Assembly (NCBI GenBank): GCA_037142875.1
Contig: JBAWZV010000008.1
Location: forward strand, 34,869 to 98,868
Direction of reading: 5' to 3'
Length of the DNA stretch: 64,000 nucleotides
Source: PALSA-600 sp037142875
Lineage (GTDB): Bacteria; Actinomycetota; Thermoleophilia; Gaiellales; Gaiellaceae
Under the pieces are notes generated by a model. That model did not search any database. It saw nothing but the letters and a program-made list of their open reading frames with translations, and was not told the DNA's origin. Shown one piece after another: positions 26,264 through 34,365 of this stretch. The position numbers and the translations under genes are program-made. The first letter of the stretch is position 1. Every line of letters begins with the position of its first letter.

Positions 26264-26481
26264 GCGGCGATCGTCAGATGGAGCTCCTCGCGCTCGCGCT
26301 GGTCGTCGTCGCCGGCCGGCTCAGGCGAGAGCATCAGCCGAAGCGCATCGATCACGTTCGCGCGGGCTTCTTCTCGTGTGCGGCCCTGACTGAACACGCC
26401 GGCCACCTCCGGAATCGATGCGATTACCCAGCCGCCCTCGCCAGGCTCGAAGACGATCGTCAACGCGAGCTCATCGGACAT
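26260..26481 (-). CDS. hicB: HicB-family antitoxin
   Basis: 73 residues from ATG 26481 (MSDELALTIVFEPGEGGWVI). The HicB partial RNase-H-like fold is seen in IPEVAGVFSQGRTREEARAN followed by VIDALRLML. No DNA-binding ribbon-helix-helix or helix-turn-helix domain follows: the protein ends in an acidic tail (DDDQREREELHLTIAA), so it is a short-form HicB. Autoregulation, if any, must then work differently. Coupled to hicA by the 4-bp overlap. A longer upstream frame does not look coding. Confidence 0.88.
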   Translation of the reverse strand: MSDELALTIVFEPGEGGWVIASIPEVAGVFSQGRTREEARANVIDALRLMLSPEPAGDDDQREREELHLTIAA

Positions 26482-26683
26482 CGATGGAACGATAGCGAGA
26501 GGTTGGGCGTGTCGCGGTCGCGCTTGCTGCAGCAAGACGCCAAGCTCCCACCGCGCGCGGTCGGGGTTCAAACCTTGTCCCACAAGGGCCGCTCACCCAC
26601 GCCCACGCGGCGGCGCCAGCTGTTCCGAATCCGGTTGCTTCTATGCTGTCGCCGATGGTGAGCTTGACCCGACGGGCGCAGCG

Positions 26684-27724
26684 TTGACCGCCTCGTTCAA
26701 GCTCGGCGTGCTCGACCAGTCACCGATCGCCGAAGGCGGACCAGGTGCGCAGGCGCTCAGGAACACGATCGAGCTTGCCTGCCGGGCCGAGGAGCTCGGG
26801 TACGGCCGCTACTGGGTCGCCGAGCATCACGGCACACCCATGCTCGCCTGCGCGGCGCCGGAGATTCTCGTAGGGGCGATCGCTGCCGCCACGTCGCGGA
26901 TCCGGGTTGGAAGCGGCGGGGTCATGATCTCGCACTACAGCCCGTTCAAGGTCGCCGAGGTCTTCAGCGTGCTCGGCGCCCTGCACGGCAAGCGCATCGA
27001 CCTCGGTATTGGCCGAGCCCCGGGCACCGACCGGGAGACGATCGCAGCGCTCCAACGCGACCGCCGCCAGTTCCTCCCAGACGACTTCATCGAGCAGGTC
27101 GCGGAGCTGCTCGCGTACTTCGACGGAGGCTTTCCCGACGACCATCCGTTTGCGCGCCTGACCCGTCTTCCTGGTGCGCCGGGAAGCGCGGAGGTGTGGA
27201 TGCTCGGAACGTCGGTGCAGTCCGCAACCTGGGCGGCCGATCTCGGCCTGCCCTACGGGGTCGCCGACTTCATCAACCCGGGTAGCGCCGACTCAGCCCG
27301 GCGCTACCGGGAGCGGTTCACCGCGTCGCGCCACCTGAAGCGGCCGCTCGTCGCGGTCGGCGTCGGCGTCGTCTGCGCCGAGACCGACGAGGAGGCGCGG
27401 CGCCAGGCATCGAGCTGGCAGATGGCGATCACGCTCGCCGAGCGAGGGCAGTTCGCGCCTCTGCCGCCGGTCACGAAGGCGCTCGCCTTCCAGGCATCCG
27501 AGCGGGAGCCGCTCGGGTTCGCGGGCCGCCGCGTCGTTGTCGGGTCGCCGGAGACAGTCCGCAACGAGGTCGAACAGATCGCCGTCGACTACGGCGCAGA
27601 CGAGGTGCTGCTGCACACGCTCATGCACAGCCACGCGGCGCGGCTGCGGTCATACGAGCTGCTCGCGGCGGCGTTCGGACTCGGTTCGACCGGCGAGCGG
27701 CACTCGGCCCGCAAGCGTCGTTAG
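26684..27724 (+). CDS. LLM-class flavin-dependent oxidoreductase
   Basis: 346 residues, TTG start. A bacterial-luciferase-like TIM barrel is indicated by LGVLDQSPIAEGGPGAQALR, then RYWVAEHHGTPMLACAAPEI, then RIRVGSGGVMISHYSPFKVAEVF and IDLGIGRAPGTD. The C-terminal segment with VGSPETVRNEVEQI matches the MsnO8/YhbW subgroup. Such enzymes use reduced FMN or F420; fbiC in the same window makes F420 possible, though YhbW-like members are usually called FMN-dependent. Substrate unknown. Monocistronic in appearance. Confidence 0.9.
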   Translation: MTASFKLGVLDQSPIAEGGPGAQALRNTIELACRAEELGYGRYWVAEHHGTPMLACAAPEILVGAIAAATSRIRVGSGGVMISHYSPFKVAEVFSVLGALHGKRIDLGIGRAPGTDRETIAALQRDRRQFLPDDFIEQVAELLAYFDGGFPDDHPFARLTRLPGAPGSAEVWMLGTSVQSATWAADLGLPYGVADFINPGSADSARRYRERFTASRHLKRPLVAVGVGVVCAETDEEARRQASSWQMAITLAERGQFAPLPPVTKALAFQASEREPLGFAGRRVVVGSPETVRNEVEQIAVDYGADEVLLHTLMHSHAARLRSYELLAAAFGLGSTGERHSARKRR

Positions 27725-27753
27725 TCGAGCGTCAGGGGCCGGAGAGCGTCTGC

Positions 27754-28308
27754 CTACTGGCAGACGGACTCGGACGGGCCGGTGAGCGCAAATCCGTAGA
27801 TCACACCGTTGGCGGTGTAGAACGACATCGTGTTCTGGCCAATCCGAACGTAGAGCGCGACGTAGCCGATACACGACTTCTGGATCGGGTTCGGATAGAA
27901 GGTGTAGACGTTCGTCACCGGGTCAAAGGTCATCGCACCCTTGATCCCCCAGCCAACCGGCGAGCCGAGCGTGAACACCGACACGACCTTGCCGGCCTTG
28001 TTGAACTTGACGGCTGCGCCAAGCGGTTCACCCGTCGGGTACTCGTAGAACCAGGTGGTCACCTTGCAGTACGAGCAGACCTCGTACCGGCTCCCCCAGA
28101 GGGTCTTCACCCGAGCCTGGGGCATGCCGAGACTCACACCCGCGATCGACTTACCGGGCACAAGAAGCCCGCGAGTCGGAAAGTTCGACGAGTGCGCTAC
28201 ATGGGACGCCTGGGTCGTCTTCGCCGCGTGGTTCGGGAGAAGTGCGAGGGCTACCGAGAGGACGAGAGTTACCAGGCCGACCTCTCCCCCGTGCGCACAG
28301 CACCACAC
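27754..28308 (-). CDS. Small secreted Cys-containing protein, family copy 2
   Basis: The closest relative of the 24024-24539 product. Nearly every block is shared (SRYEVCSYCKVTTWFYEYPT, GEPLGAAVKFNKAGKVVSVF, GFALTGPSESVCQ). The signal peptide is LVTLVLSVALALLPNHA. The formal start is GTG 28308. Alignment with copy 1, including the shared upstream CACGGGGG purine-rich stretch, points instead to a CTG start at 28275, giving 173 residues. The two copies are about 3.2 kb apart on the same strand and look like a fairly recent duplication. Extracellular, four Cys, function unknown. Confidence 0.75.
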   Translation of the reverse strand: MWCCAHGGEVGLVTLVLSVALALLPNHAAKTTQASHVAHSSNFPTRGLLVPGKSIAGVSLGMPQARVKTLWGSRYEVCSYCKVTTWFYEYPTGEPLGAAVKFNKAGKVVSVFTLGSPVGWGIKGAMTFDPVTNVYTFYPNPIQKSCIGYVALYVRIGQNTMSFYTANGVIYGFALTGPSESVCQ

Positions 28309-28403
28309 CGACGAACTGCGTCTACCTGTGTGGGCAGAATCCTCACTTGATCCCGAGTGTAGCTTGGATTCGCGGGTGGCGCCGATGCGTCGGCGCGCTC
28401 AGA

Positions 28404-28697
28404 TCAGTCGTGGATGCGCGCGATCAGCTCTTCGCGCTTGAGCACCCGGACGCGGTGGCTCGAGCGCACGAGCCGTACCTCGTACCCCGCGTTGCGCGGG
28501 TACAGCACCTTGTCACCCGGCTCGACCGACGTGACCTCGGGTCCAACGGCAGCGACGATCCCTGTCATGCACTGGGCCGCCTCGTTGAGCGGGACGATCA
28601 GACCGGAGGCGGTCTCGGACTCGTCGAGCGGCTGGACGACGATGAAGTCGTCGAGCGGTTCGAGGGTCACGTCGAGGCGTGCCAGCGGATCGAGCAT
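28404..28697 (-). CDS. groS: GroES-like 10-kDa co-chaperonin
   Basis: 97 residues with the Cpn10 beta-barrel pattern. LEPLDDFIVVQPLDESETAS precedes GLIVP, the mobile-loop position. GIVAAVGPEVTSVEPGDKVLYPRNAGYEV follows, then REELIARI at the end. It caps GroEL chambers in the canonical system, but no groEL lies in this window. The mobile loop differs from housekeeping GroES, and the protein may be a divergent second copy. 31 bp separates it from the ABC-transporter ATPase gene upstream, so read-through from that operon is possible. Confidence 0.8.
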   Translation of the reverse strand: MLDPLARLDVTLEPLDDFIVVQPLDESETASGLIVPLNEAAQCMTGIVAAVGPEVTSVEPGDKVLYPRNAGYEVRLVRSSHRVRVLKREELIARIHD

Positions 28698-28728
28698 CTC
28701 GGCGTCAGGTTAGCGTCGCGTCGCGGGC

Positions 28729-29472
28729 TCAGAGACGACCCGCGGCGACGATCCGCCCAAGGAACTGCTGCGTCCGCTGCTCACGTGGCGCCGCGAAGAG
28801 CTGCGCCGGCGGGCCCTCCTCGAGGATCACGCCCTCGTCGAGGAAGCAGACACGGTCGGCGATCTCGCGGGCAAAGCCCATCTCGTGCGTCGCGATCACC
28901 ATCGTCATCCCGCCCGCGGCGAGCTCGCGCACAACCTCGAGAACCTCTGCGACGAGCTCCGGATCGAGAGCGCTCGTCACCTCGTCGAGCAGCATCAGCT
29001 GGGGCTGCATCGCGAGCGCCCGGACGATCGCGACGCGCTGCTGCTGCCCGCCCGAGAGCCGGTCGGGGTAGTCGCGTGCCCTGTCGGCAAGCCCGAAGCG
29101 CGAGAGCAGCTCGAGCGCACGCGCCTCTGCCTGCGCCTTCGACTCGCCGAGGACGGCACGCGGGGCGAGCGTGATGTTCCGCAGCACGGTCATGTGGGGA
29201 AAGAGGTTGAACGCCTGGAAGACGATCCCGATCCCCTGTCGCACACGGTTCACGTCGACCCCGCCCGCGGTGATCTCGCTGCCGGCAACCACGATCTGCC
29301 CCTCGTCGATCGGCTCGATCAGGTTGATGCAGCGCAGCAGCGTCGACTTACCCGAGCCCGACGCACCGATCAGGCACACCACCTCGTGCTCGGCGACCGT
29401 AAGGTCGATCCCGCGGAGCACCTCGGTGCGACCGAACGACTTGCGCACGCCTGTGATCTCGAGCGCGTTCAC
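28729..29472 (-). CDS. Polar amino-acid ABC transporter, ATP-binding subunit
   Basis: 247 residues from GTG 29472, which forms a 4-bp GTGA overlap with the permease stop. Walker A is GASGSGKST, the Q-loop is FQAFNLFPHMTVLRNI, the ABC signature is LSGGQQQRVAIVRALAM, Walker B is LMLLDEVTSALD and the switch is THEM. This is the GlnQ/HisP-type pattern of polar amino-acid importers. Walker B reads DEVTSALD rather than the more common DEPTSALD, a substitution also seen in some members of this subfamily. Third gene of the binding protein-permease-ATPase operon. Confidence 0.95.
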   Translation of the reverse strand: MNALEITGVRKSFGRTEVLRGIDLTVAEHEVVCLIGASGSGKSTLLRCINLIEPIDEGQIVVAGSEITAGGVDVNRVRQGIGIVFQAFNLFPHMTVLRNITLAPRAVLGESKAQAEARALELLSRFGLADRARDYPDRLSGGQQQRVAIVRALAMQPQLMLLDEVTSALDPELVAEVLEVVRELAAGGMTMVIATHEMGFAREIADRVCFLDEGVILEEGPPAQLFAAPREQRTQQFLGRIVAAGRL

Positions 29473-30239
29473 AGCGCTGCGCCTCCGGAGAGCCGCCGGC
29501 GACGGTCGCGCAGCACGAGCCAGTCGGTGAACCGCGCCAGTGGAATCGTGATCGCGACGAAGAGCAGCGCGGCTGCGAGGTACGGGGTGAAGTTGAACGT
29601 CGCGTCGACGTCGATCTGCGACTGGTTGAACGCCTCGACGGCGCCCAGCACGCCAACGAGCGCGGTGTCCTTCTGCAGGCCGATGAAGTCGTTCAGGAGC
29701 GGCGGGATCACGCGGCGGACGGCCTGCGGCAGGATCACGTGCCGCGTCGCCTGCCAGCGCGACAGGCCGAGCGACCGCGCCGCCGCCTCCTGCGAGGGAT
29801 GGACCGACTCGATCCCTGCGCGGTACACCTCCGAGACGTACGCCGTGTAGACGAGGACGAGCGCGACGATCCCCCAGAACGTCGTCGAGGTCGGCACGCT
29901 CTTCGACCCAAGCGCGGGAGCGCCAAAGCCGAGGATCGCGATCACGAGGATCGTCGGGACGCCACGGAAGAAGTCGGCGTAGACGATCGCGAGCGCCCGC
30001 ACCGGGAAGAACACGGGGCCCGGCAGAGAGCGAAGCACCGCGATCAGGAGCGCGATCACGAGGATGAACACCTCGGCGATGCAGAAGATCTTCACGTTCA
30101 GCATGAACGCGTGCCAGATCTCCGGGAGCGTCGTACGGAACTCGTGCCAGTCGAAGAACGTCCGGCGAACCTCCGGCCACCCCGGCGAGTGCGTGACCGC
30201 GACGACGATCGCGATCGCGAACACGAGCGTCGAGGCCAT
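29469..30239 (-). CDS. Polar amino-acid ABC transporter, permease subunit
   Basis: 256 residues from ATG 30239. An alternative ATG at 30350 would overlap the binding-protein gene by 40 bp and add a basic N-terminus. The HisM/GlnP family is indicated by YADFFRGVPTILVIAILGFG and the EAA loop EAAARSLGLSRWQATRHVIL with its PQAVRRVIPPLLNDFIGLQK continuation. Five to six membrane helices. It forms the channel with the ATPase encoded next. The extended frame into the ATPase gene seen in raw translation is a shadow. Confidence 0.92.
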   Translation of the reverse strand: MASTLVFAIAIVVAVTHSPGWPEVRRTFFDWHEFRTTLPEIWHAFMLNVKIFCIAEVFILVIALLIAVLRSLPGPVFFPVRALAIVYADFFRGVPTILVIAILGFGAPALGSKSVPTSTTFWGIVALVLVYTAYVSEVYRAGIESVHPSQEAAARSLGLSRWQATRHVILPQAVRRVIPPLLNDFIGLQKDTALVGVLGAVEAFNQSQIDVDATFNFTPYLAAALLFVAITIPLARFTDWLVLRDRRRRLSGGAAL

Positions 30240-30310
30240 CGCGATCGCGACGCCCCGCCGTCCGTCCCCGCCGCCACCCCAGGCGGCGCGCCTTGCCGAC
30301 CTCCGGGGGG

Positions 30311-31183
30311 CTATTTCAGAACCGGCGCGCCGGTGGCCTTCGCGAGCCATGTCTGCTGGATCTTCGCGAGCGTGCCGTCGGCCTTGAGCCGCGCGAGGGC
30401 CTTGTTGACACACGAGGCGAGCGGGCTGGTCTTCGCAAACACCATCCCGAAGTGCTCACCGCCCGTGTCGGTCGGGAACTGGCCGAGAATCACCGAGTTC
30501 TCCACCTGCACCGCGGTCACGTAGAAGGCCGTCGGCAGGTCGACGACGAGGCCGTCGATCTGCTTGTTCTTGAGCGCCTGGATCGCCGAGGCGTTCTGGT
30601 TGAACACCGACACCTGCTGCGTGGGCGCAATCGCGCTCTTGATGTAGGCGTAGCTCGTGGTTCCGAGCTGCGCGCCGAGCTTGAACGACCGCAGTCCCGC
30701 CACCGTGTGCACCGAGGCGATCCTGGTGCCCTTGATCACGACGAGCGCCTGGTTGACGTCGTAGTAGGAGGAGCTGAACGTGACGACCTTCGCGCGGGCG
30801 GCAGTGTAGGAGATCTGGTTGATGTCGAAGTCGAACGGCTTGTTCCCCGGCGCGAATGACCGTGTGAACGGCACGTACGTCCACGACACCGCGGAGCGCG
30901 CGAAGCCGAGCTTGGCCGCGACCGCGTAGGCGACGGCGGGCTCGAATCCCTTGCCTGTCGACGGGTCGTTGATCTTCCACTTCGACCCCTTCGGTGATCC
31001 ACCCGCATACCACGGCGGATAGGCCGGATTGTCGGTCCCGATCGTGAGGGTGCCGTCCTTGACGAGTGTCAGGTTCGCCTTCGCACACGAGGCGGCGGCC
31101 GTGCGAACGGCGCTCCCCGCCGAGGCTGCGAAGGCCGAAAGCACGGCGATCACAGCAATGGATGCAACGAACATCTTCCTCAT
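30311..31183 (-). CDS. Polar amino-acid ABC transporter, substrate-binding protein
   Basis: 290 residues from ATG 31183, preceded by GGGAGGG at good spacing. The signal peptide is FVASIAVIAVLSAFAASAGS; no lipobox Cys follows at the right place, although Cys occurs about 12 residues later (AASCAKAN). The type II binding fold has LTIGTDNPAYPPWYAGG, FDFDINQISYTAARAKVVTF and a hinge region. This pattern fits family 3 solute-binding proteins for polar amino acids such as glutamate or glutamine. The ligand cannot be told from sequence. First gene of the transport operon. Confidence 0.93.
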   Translation of the reverse strand: MRKMFVASIAVIAVLSAFAASAGSAVRTAAASCAKANLTLVKDGTLTIGTDNPAYPPWYAGGSPKGSKWKINDPSTGKGFEPAVAYAVAAKLGFARSAVSWTYVPFTRSFAPGNKPFDFDINQISYTAARAKVVTFSSSYYDVNQALVVIKGTRIASVHTVAGLRSFKLGAQLGTTSYAYIKSAIAPTQQVSVFNQNASAIQALKNKQIDGLVVDLPTAFYVTAVQVENSVILGQFPTDTGGEHFGMVFAKTSPLASCVNKALARLKADGTLAKIQQTWLAKATGAPVLK

Positions 31184-31336
31184 GGCGCGGCCCTCCCGAT
31201 CGACGATTCCAGGCCGGAGAGGGTACCCGATCGGCGTTCGCGGGCCTGCGTGATTACCACCGACGGATGCCTGCCCATTCTCACCACTCACGGGAGCGAC
31301 GCAGGGACAGTGCCGGAAGGCCTACGGTTAACGCCG

Positions 31337-32566
31337 ATGGGAAGAGTTGCGATCACCGGTGTCGGAGCCGTCTCGCCGCTCGGGCTCGATGCGCCGTCCA
31401 TGTGGCGTGCTGCGCTCGCCGGGCAAAGCGGGCTCGACTGGATCACCGCGTTTGACACCGAGGGGCTGCCCGTTCGGATCGCAGGTGAGGTCAAGGGCTT
31501 CGATCCGACCACCGTCGCCTCCGCCAAGGAGGTGCGCAAGCTCGAACGCAACGTCCTCTTCGCACTGTCGGCCGGGCGCGAGGCGCTCGACGACTCCGGG
31601 TTCGAGATCACCGACCCGTACCGCATCGGGATCATCGTCGGCTCTGCCGTCGGCGGCCTGACCGGTGTCGCCGAGCAGGTGCAGATCCTGCTCGAGCGGG
31701 GAGCCGACCGCGTCTCGCCGAGCTTCATTCCGAACATCCTCGTCGACTCCGCGTCGGGCCAGATGGCGATCGCCCTCGGGATCAAGGGCCCGAACTACGC
31801 CATCGTCTCGGCCTGCGCCACAGGGTCGCACGCGATCGGCGAGGCGGCCGAGCTCGTCAGGCGCGGCGTCGCCGACGCTGTCATCGCCGGCGGAACCGAG
31901 GCCTGCATCAACCCGGTCATGCTCGCCGGGTTCACCGCGATGCGTGGGCTGGCCGCCGAGGAGGAGCACCCGCCGAACGCCTGCCGCCCGTTCGATGCGA
32001 CCCGGGCCGGGTTCGTGATGGCAGAGGGCGCCGGTGCCGTGCTCGTGGAGGACTGGGAGCACGCAGAGCGCCGAGGCGCCACGATCTATGCCGAGGTTCT
32101 CGGGTACGGCGCCTCGAACGACGCCCACCACATGGCGCAGCCCGAGCCAGAGGCGCAGGGCGTCGCCGCGATGATGCGTGCCGCCCTCACCCGCTCCGGC
32201 GTCTCACCCGAGCAGGTCGGGTACATCAACGCGCACGGAACATCGACGCCCCTCGGCGACCTTGCCGAGACGAAGGCGATCAAGGATGTCTTCGGCGCCC
32301 ACGCCTACAACCTCGCGGTCTCGTCAACGAAGTCGATGACCGGTCACACGTTCGGTGCCGCCGGCGCGATCGAGGCGATCATGTGCATCCTCGCGCTCCG
32401 CGACCAGGTGCTTCCGCCGACGATCAACTACCGTCAGCCCGACCCGGCCTGCGACCTCGACTACGTCCCGAACGAAGCACGCCCCGTGACGCTCGATGTC
32501 GCGCTCTCAAACGCGATGGGGCTCGGCGGCCACAACGGCTGCATCCTGCTCGGCCGTGCCGGCTGA
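31337..32566 (+). CDS. fabF: 3-oxoacyl-ACP synthase II (FabF)
   Basis: Condensing enzyme of fatty-acid elongation, 409 residues from ATG 31337 (MGRVAITGVGAVSPLGLDAP). The catalytic triad is Cys in SACATGSHAIGEA, His in NAHGTSTPLGD and His in KSMTGHTFGAAGAIEA. C-terminal NAMGLGGHNGCILLGR completes the KAS II fold. It stands alone: no fabD, acpP or fabG is adjacent, whereas in many actinobacteria the genes cluster. It is divergent from the amino-acid transport operon with a 153-bp gap, which contains the promoters for both. Confidence 0.96.
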   Translation: MGRVAITGVGAVSPLGLDAPSMWRAALAGQSGLDWITAFDTEGLPVRIAGEVKGFDPTTVASAKEVRKLERNVLFALSAGREALDDSGFEITDPYRIGIIVGSAVGGLTGVAEQVQILLERGADRVSPSFIPNILVDSASGQMAIALGIKGPNYAIVSACATGSHAIGEAAELVRRGVADAVIAGGTEACINPVMLAGFTAMRGLAAEEEHPPNACRPFDATRAGFVMAEGAGAVLVEDWEHAERRGATIYAEVLGYGASNDAHHMAQPEPEAQGVAAMMRAALTRSGVSPEQVGYINAHGTSTPLGDLAETKAIKDVFGAHAYNLAVSSTKSMTGHTFGAAGAIEAIMCILALRDQVLPPTINYRQPDPACDLDYVPNEARPVTLDVALSNAMGLGGHNGCILLGRAG

Positions 32567-32576
32567 TCGCCCAGAG

Positions 32577-33080
32577 CTACTGGCAGACGGTCATGCCGGG
32601 CACGACCAGCGCGAAACCGTAGACGACGCCCGCGGCGGCGTAGACCGCTGAGGTGCCCGCCGGGTTCGAGATCGTGAGCGCGTCGAAACCGACGCACCGG
32701 ACCTCACCGTTCGGGGTGTAGTACTGGTACACGGTCGCGATCGGGTCGAACAGCTTCAGTCCCTTGCTGCTCTTCCAGCCGGTCGGCGTGCCGAGGGTGA
32801 AGACCGCGACGACCTTCTTCTTCTGGAAACGAACGGCCATCCCGAGCGGCTCACCGGCGCGGTACGTGAAGAGCCATGTGGGATCGGCGCACTGGCTCCC
32901 GCACTGCACGTACTTCGGGCCGAGCCGCTGCTTGACCTGATCCATGGTGTCGCCAAGCCGGACGCCCGCGAGGCTCTGACCTGCGATAAAGACGCCTCTG
33001 CTCGGAAGCGCACCTGCCGTTGCGACTCCGATGATCGCCAGGCCGACGATGCACGCAACTGCGGTGACGAGCCTCTTCAT
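32577..33080 (-). CDS. Small secreted Cys-containing protein, family copy 3 (divergent)
   Basis: 167 residues from ATG 33080. The signal peptide is LVTAVACIVGLAIIGVATAG. It belongs to the same family as 24024 and 27754: AGQSLAGVRLGDTMDQVKQR, CGSQC in place of CSYC, TWLFTYRAGEPLGMAVRF, VVAVFTLGTPTGW, a later Cys (VRCVGF) and the VCQ end. Sequence between blocks has drifted strongly, so this is an older paralogue. It lacks the shared upstream region of the other two. Convergent with fabF (10 bp). Function unknown. Confidence 0.75.
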   Translation of the reverse strand: MKRLVTAVACIVGLAIIGVATAGALPSRGVFIAGQSLAGVRLGDTMDQVKQRLGPKYVQCGSQCADPTWLFTYRAGEPLGMAVRFQKKKVVAVFTLGTPTGWKSSKGLKLFDPIATVYQYYTPNGEVRCVGFDALTISNPAGTSAVYAAAGVVYGFALVVPGMTVCQ

Positions 33081-33220
33081 ACCCAAAACGCTACTCCTTG
33101 CAGCCTTCCATGGTGTCCCGGCATCGAGCCGGTGTCGGGCGCGCTTCCGTCTACGAGGGTAGCAACCATCCTGGTTTCTCCACCCTTGGGCTCAGCCGGC
33201 CCTTCGGGGAGATCGATCAA

Positions 33221-33294
33221 TAGCGGGGGCAGGATTTGAACCTGCGACCTCCGGGTTATGAGCCCGGCGAGCTACCTGACTGCTCCACCCCGCG
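33221..33294 (-). tRNA. Initiator tRNA-Met (anticodon CAT)
   Basis: Acceptor CGCGGGG pairs with CCCCGC, leaving a C1-U72 mismatch. Three G-C pairs close the anticodon stem (GGGCTCATAACCC). Both are hallmarks of initiator tRNA. T arm GCAGGTTCAAATCCTGC. 74 bases, discriminator A, no CCA. Its first half overlaps the 3' end of the PAP2 gene. Confidence 0.95.
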
Positions 33295-34008
33295 ACGCAG
33301 GACGAGTGTAGCAACGCGCCTGTCCGTGACCGCGAAGCCGAGCCCCATCACCGCCATCCCTGCGACCGTGTCGAGCACGAAGTGGTTGCCCGTGACGATC
33401 ACGGTGAGGACGATGACCCCCGGGTACGCAGCGCCGACCAGACGCATGCCGACCGCCCTCGCATACCGCACGATCCCCACCCCCACCCCGAGTGCGAACC
33501 CGGCGTGGAGTGACGGCAGAGCGGCTACCGGGTCGGAGAGCCCGGCCGACCCCGGCGAGCCGATGTCGATCCCGGCGAGCATGCGAAGCGTGTCCGCGAG
33601 CCCGATCCCGGCGAGGCGCGGCGGCGCCGTCGGGAACCCCCAGTGCAGGACGAGCGCAACCGTCGTGGCGACGAGAAAGGCGTTGCGAAAACGACAGAAC
33701 GCCGCCCGCGAACGTCCGTAGAGCCAGACGAAGAACACCGCCGTGACGGCGACGTGTGCGACGACGTACACGACGTTGAGAGCCTGAACAACCGCGGGAT
33801 CAGCGAGGAATGCCGCCTGAACCGGCCGCTCCCAGGCCAGGTGCAGCGACCGTTCGAGGAGGGCCACCCCCCGGGCATGCCGCATGGCCAACGGCCAGTC
33901 GGGGGCGATCAGCGTGCGCCCCACCTCGTACGCTGCGAACGCACCGAGCGCTACAGCGAGCTGGATCAGGCCGTCATGACGGCCAACAGCGACACGAAGC
34001 CAAGCCAC
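33256..34008 (-). CDS. PAP2-family membrane phosphatase or phosphotransferase
   Basis: 250 residues with six hydrophobic helices. The PAP2 motifs ALPSLHAGFALGVG and GNHFVLDTVAGMA carry the catalytic His residues. HWGFPTAPPRLAG between them marks the subgroup related to inositol-phosphorylceramide synthase (Aur1-like), common in actinobacteria. Substrate is probably a lipid phosphate. The reading frame runs into the downstream initiator tRNA gene. The last 11 residues (GVEQSGSSPGS) are translated tRNA, and the TAA stop is made from the anticodon loop (T of CAT plus AA). Confidence 0.82.
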   Translation of the reverse strand: MAWLRVAVGRHDGLIQLAVALGAFAAYEVGRTLIAPDWPLAMRHARGVALLERSLHLAWERPVQAAFLADPAVVQALNVVYVVAHVAVTAVFFVWLYGRSRAAFCRFRNAFLVATTVALVLHWGFPTAPPRLAGIGLADTLRMLAGIDIGSPGSAGLSDPVAALPSLHAGFALGVGVGIVRYARAVGMRLVGAAYPGVIVLTVIVTGNHFVLDTVAGMAVMGLGFAVTDRRVATLVLRRGVEQSGSSPGS

Positions 34009-34041
34009 GACCCGATTGTAGGACGCGGTTACGATTCCCTC

Positions 34042-34365
34042 ATGAGCGTGCTTCTGTGGTTCTCGCTGGTAGTCGGCCTCGGTGCGTTTGCGGCAGGGCT
34101 CGGCGTGGCCGGAATGCGCGCGATCGAAGCGTGGCGCGCGTTTCGCTCGCTGCGGCGACGGACGACGGACGGTATCGCAGACGTCTTCCGGCGACTCGGG
34201 CAGATCGAGACCCGACTTGCGACTGCAGGGGCAACCGCAACGGAGCTCGACGAGGCGAGAGCACGACTCTCGCGGACGCTCGAGCGCGCCTCCATCCTCG
34301 CTGCTGCTGCCAGTGACGCGCGCCTGCTGACCGGCAGCCTGCGCGGCTTCATCCCGACGAAATGA
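34042..34365 (+). CDS. Hypothetical membrane protein with coiled coil
   Basis: 107 residues. One N-terminal membrane helix (LLWFSLVVGLGAFAAGLGV) is followed by a basic cytoplasmic stretch (FRSLRRRT) and a helical segment with heptads (DVFRRLGQIETRLATAGATA, then ELDEARARLSRTLERAS). Its stop overlaps the ppx start by 4 bp, so the pair is coupled. Position suggests a membrane-associated partner for the Ppx protein, but that is only inference. No family recognised. Confidence 0.7.
   Translation: MSVLLWFSLVVGLGAFAAGLGVAGMRAIEAWRAFRSLRRRTTDGIADVFRRLGQIETRLATAGATATELDEARARLSRTLERASILAAAASDARLLTGSLRGFIPTK

Noticed and set aside
26555..26585. tRNA T-arm-like sequence (GGGGTTCAAACC) near hicB
   Set aside because: The would-be stem strands do not pair and no acceptor or anticodon arm is present; not a tRNA or clear att remnant.
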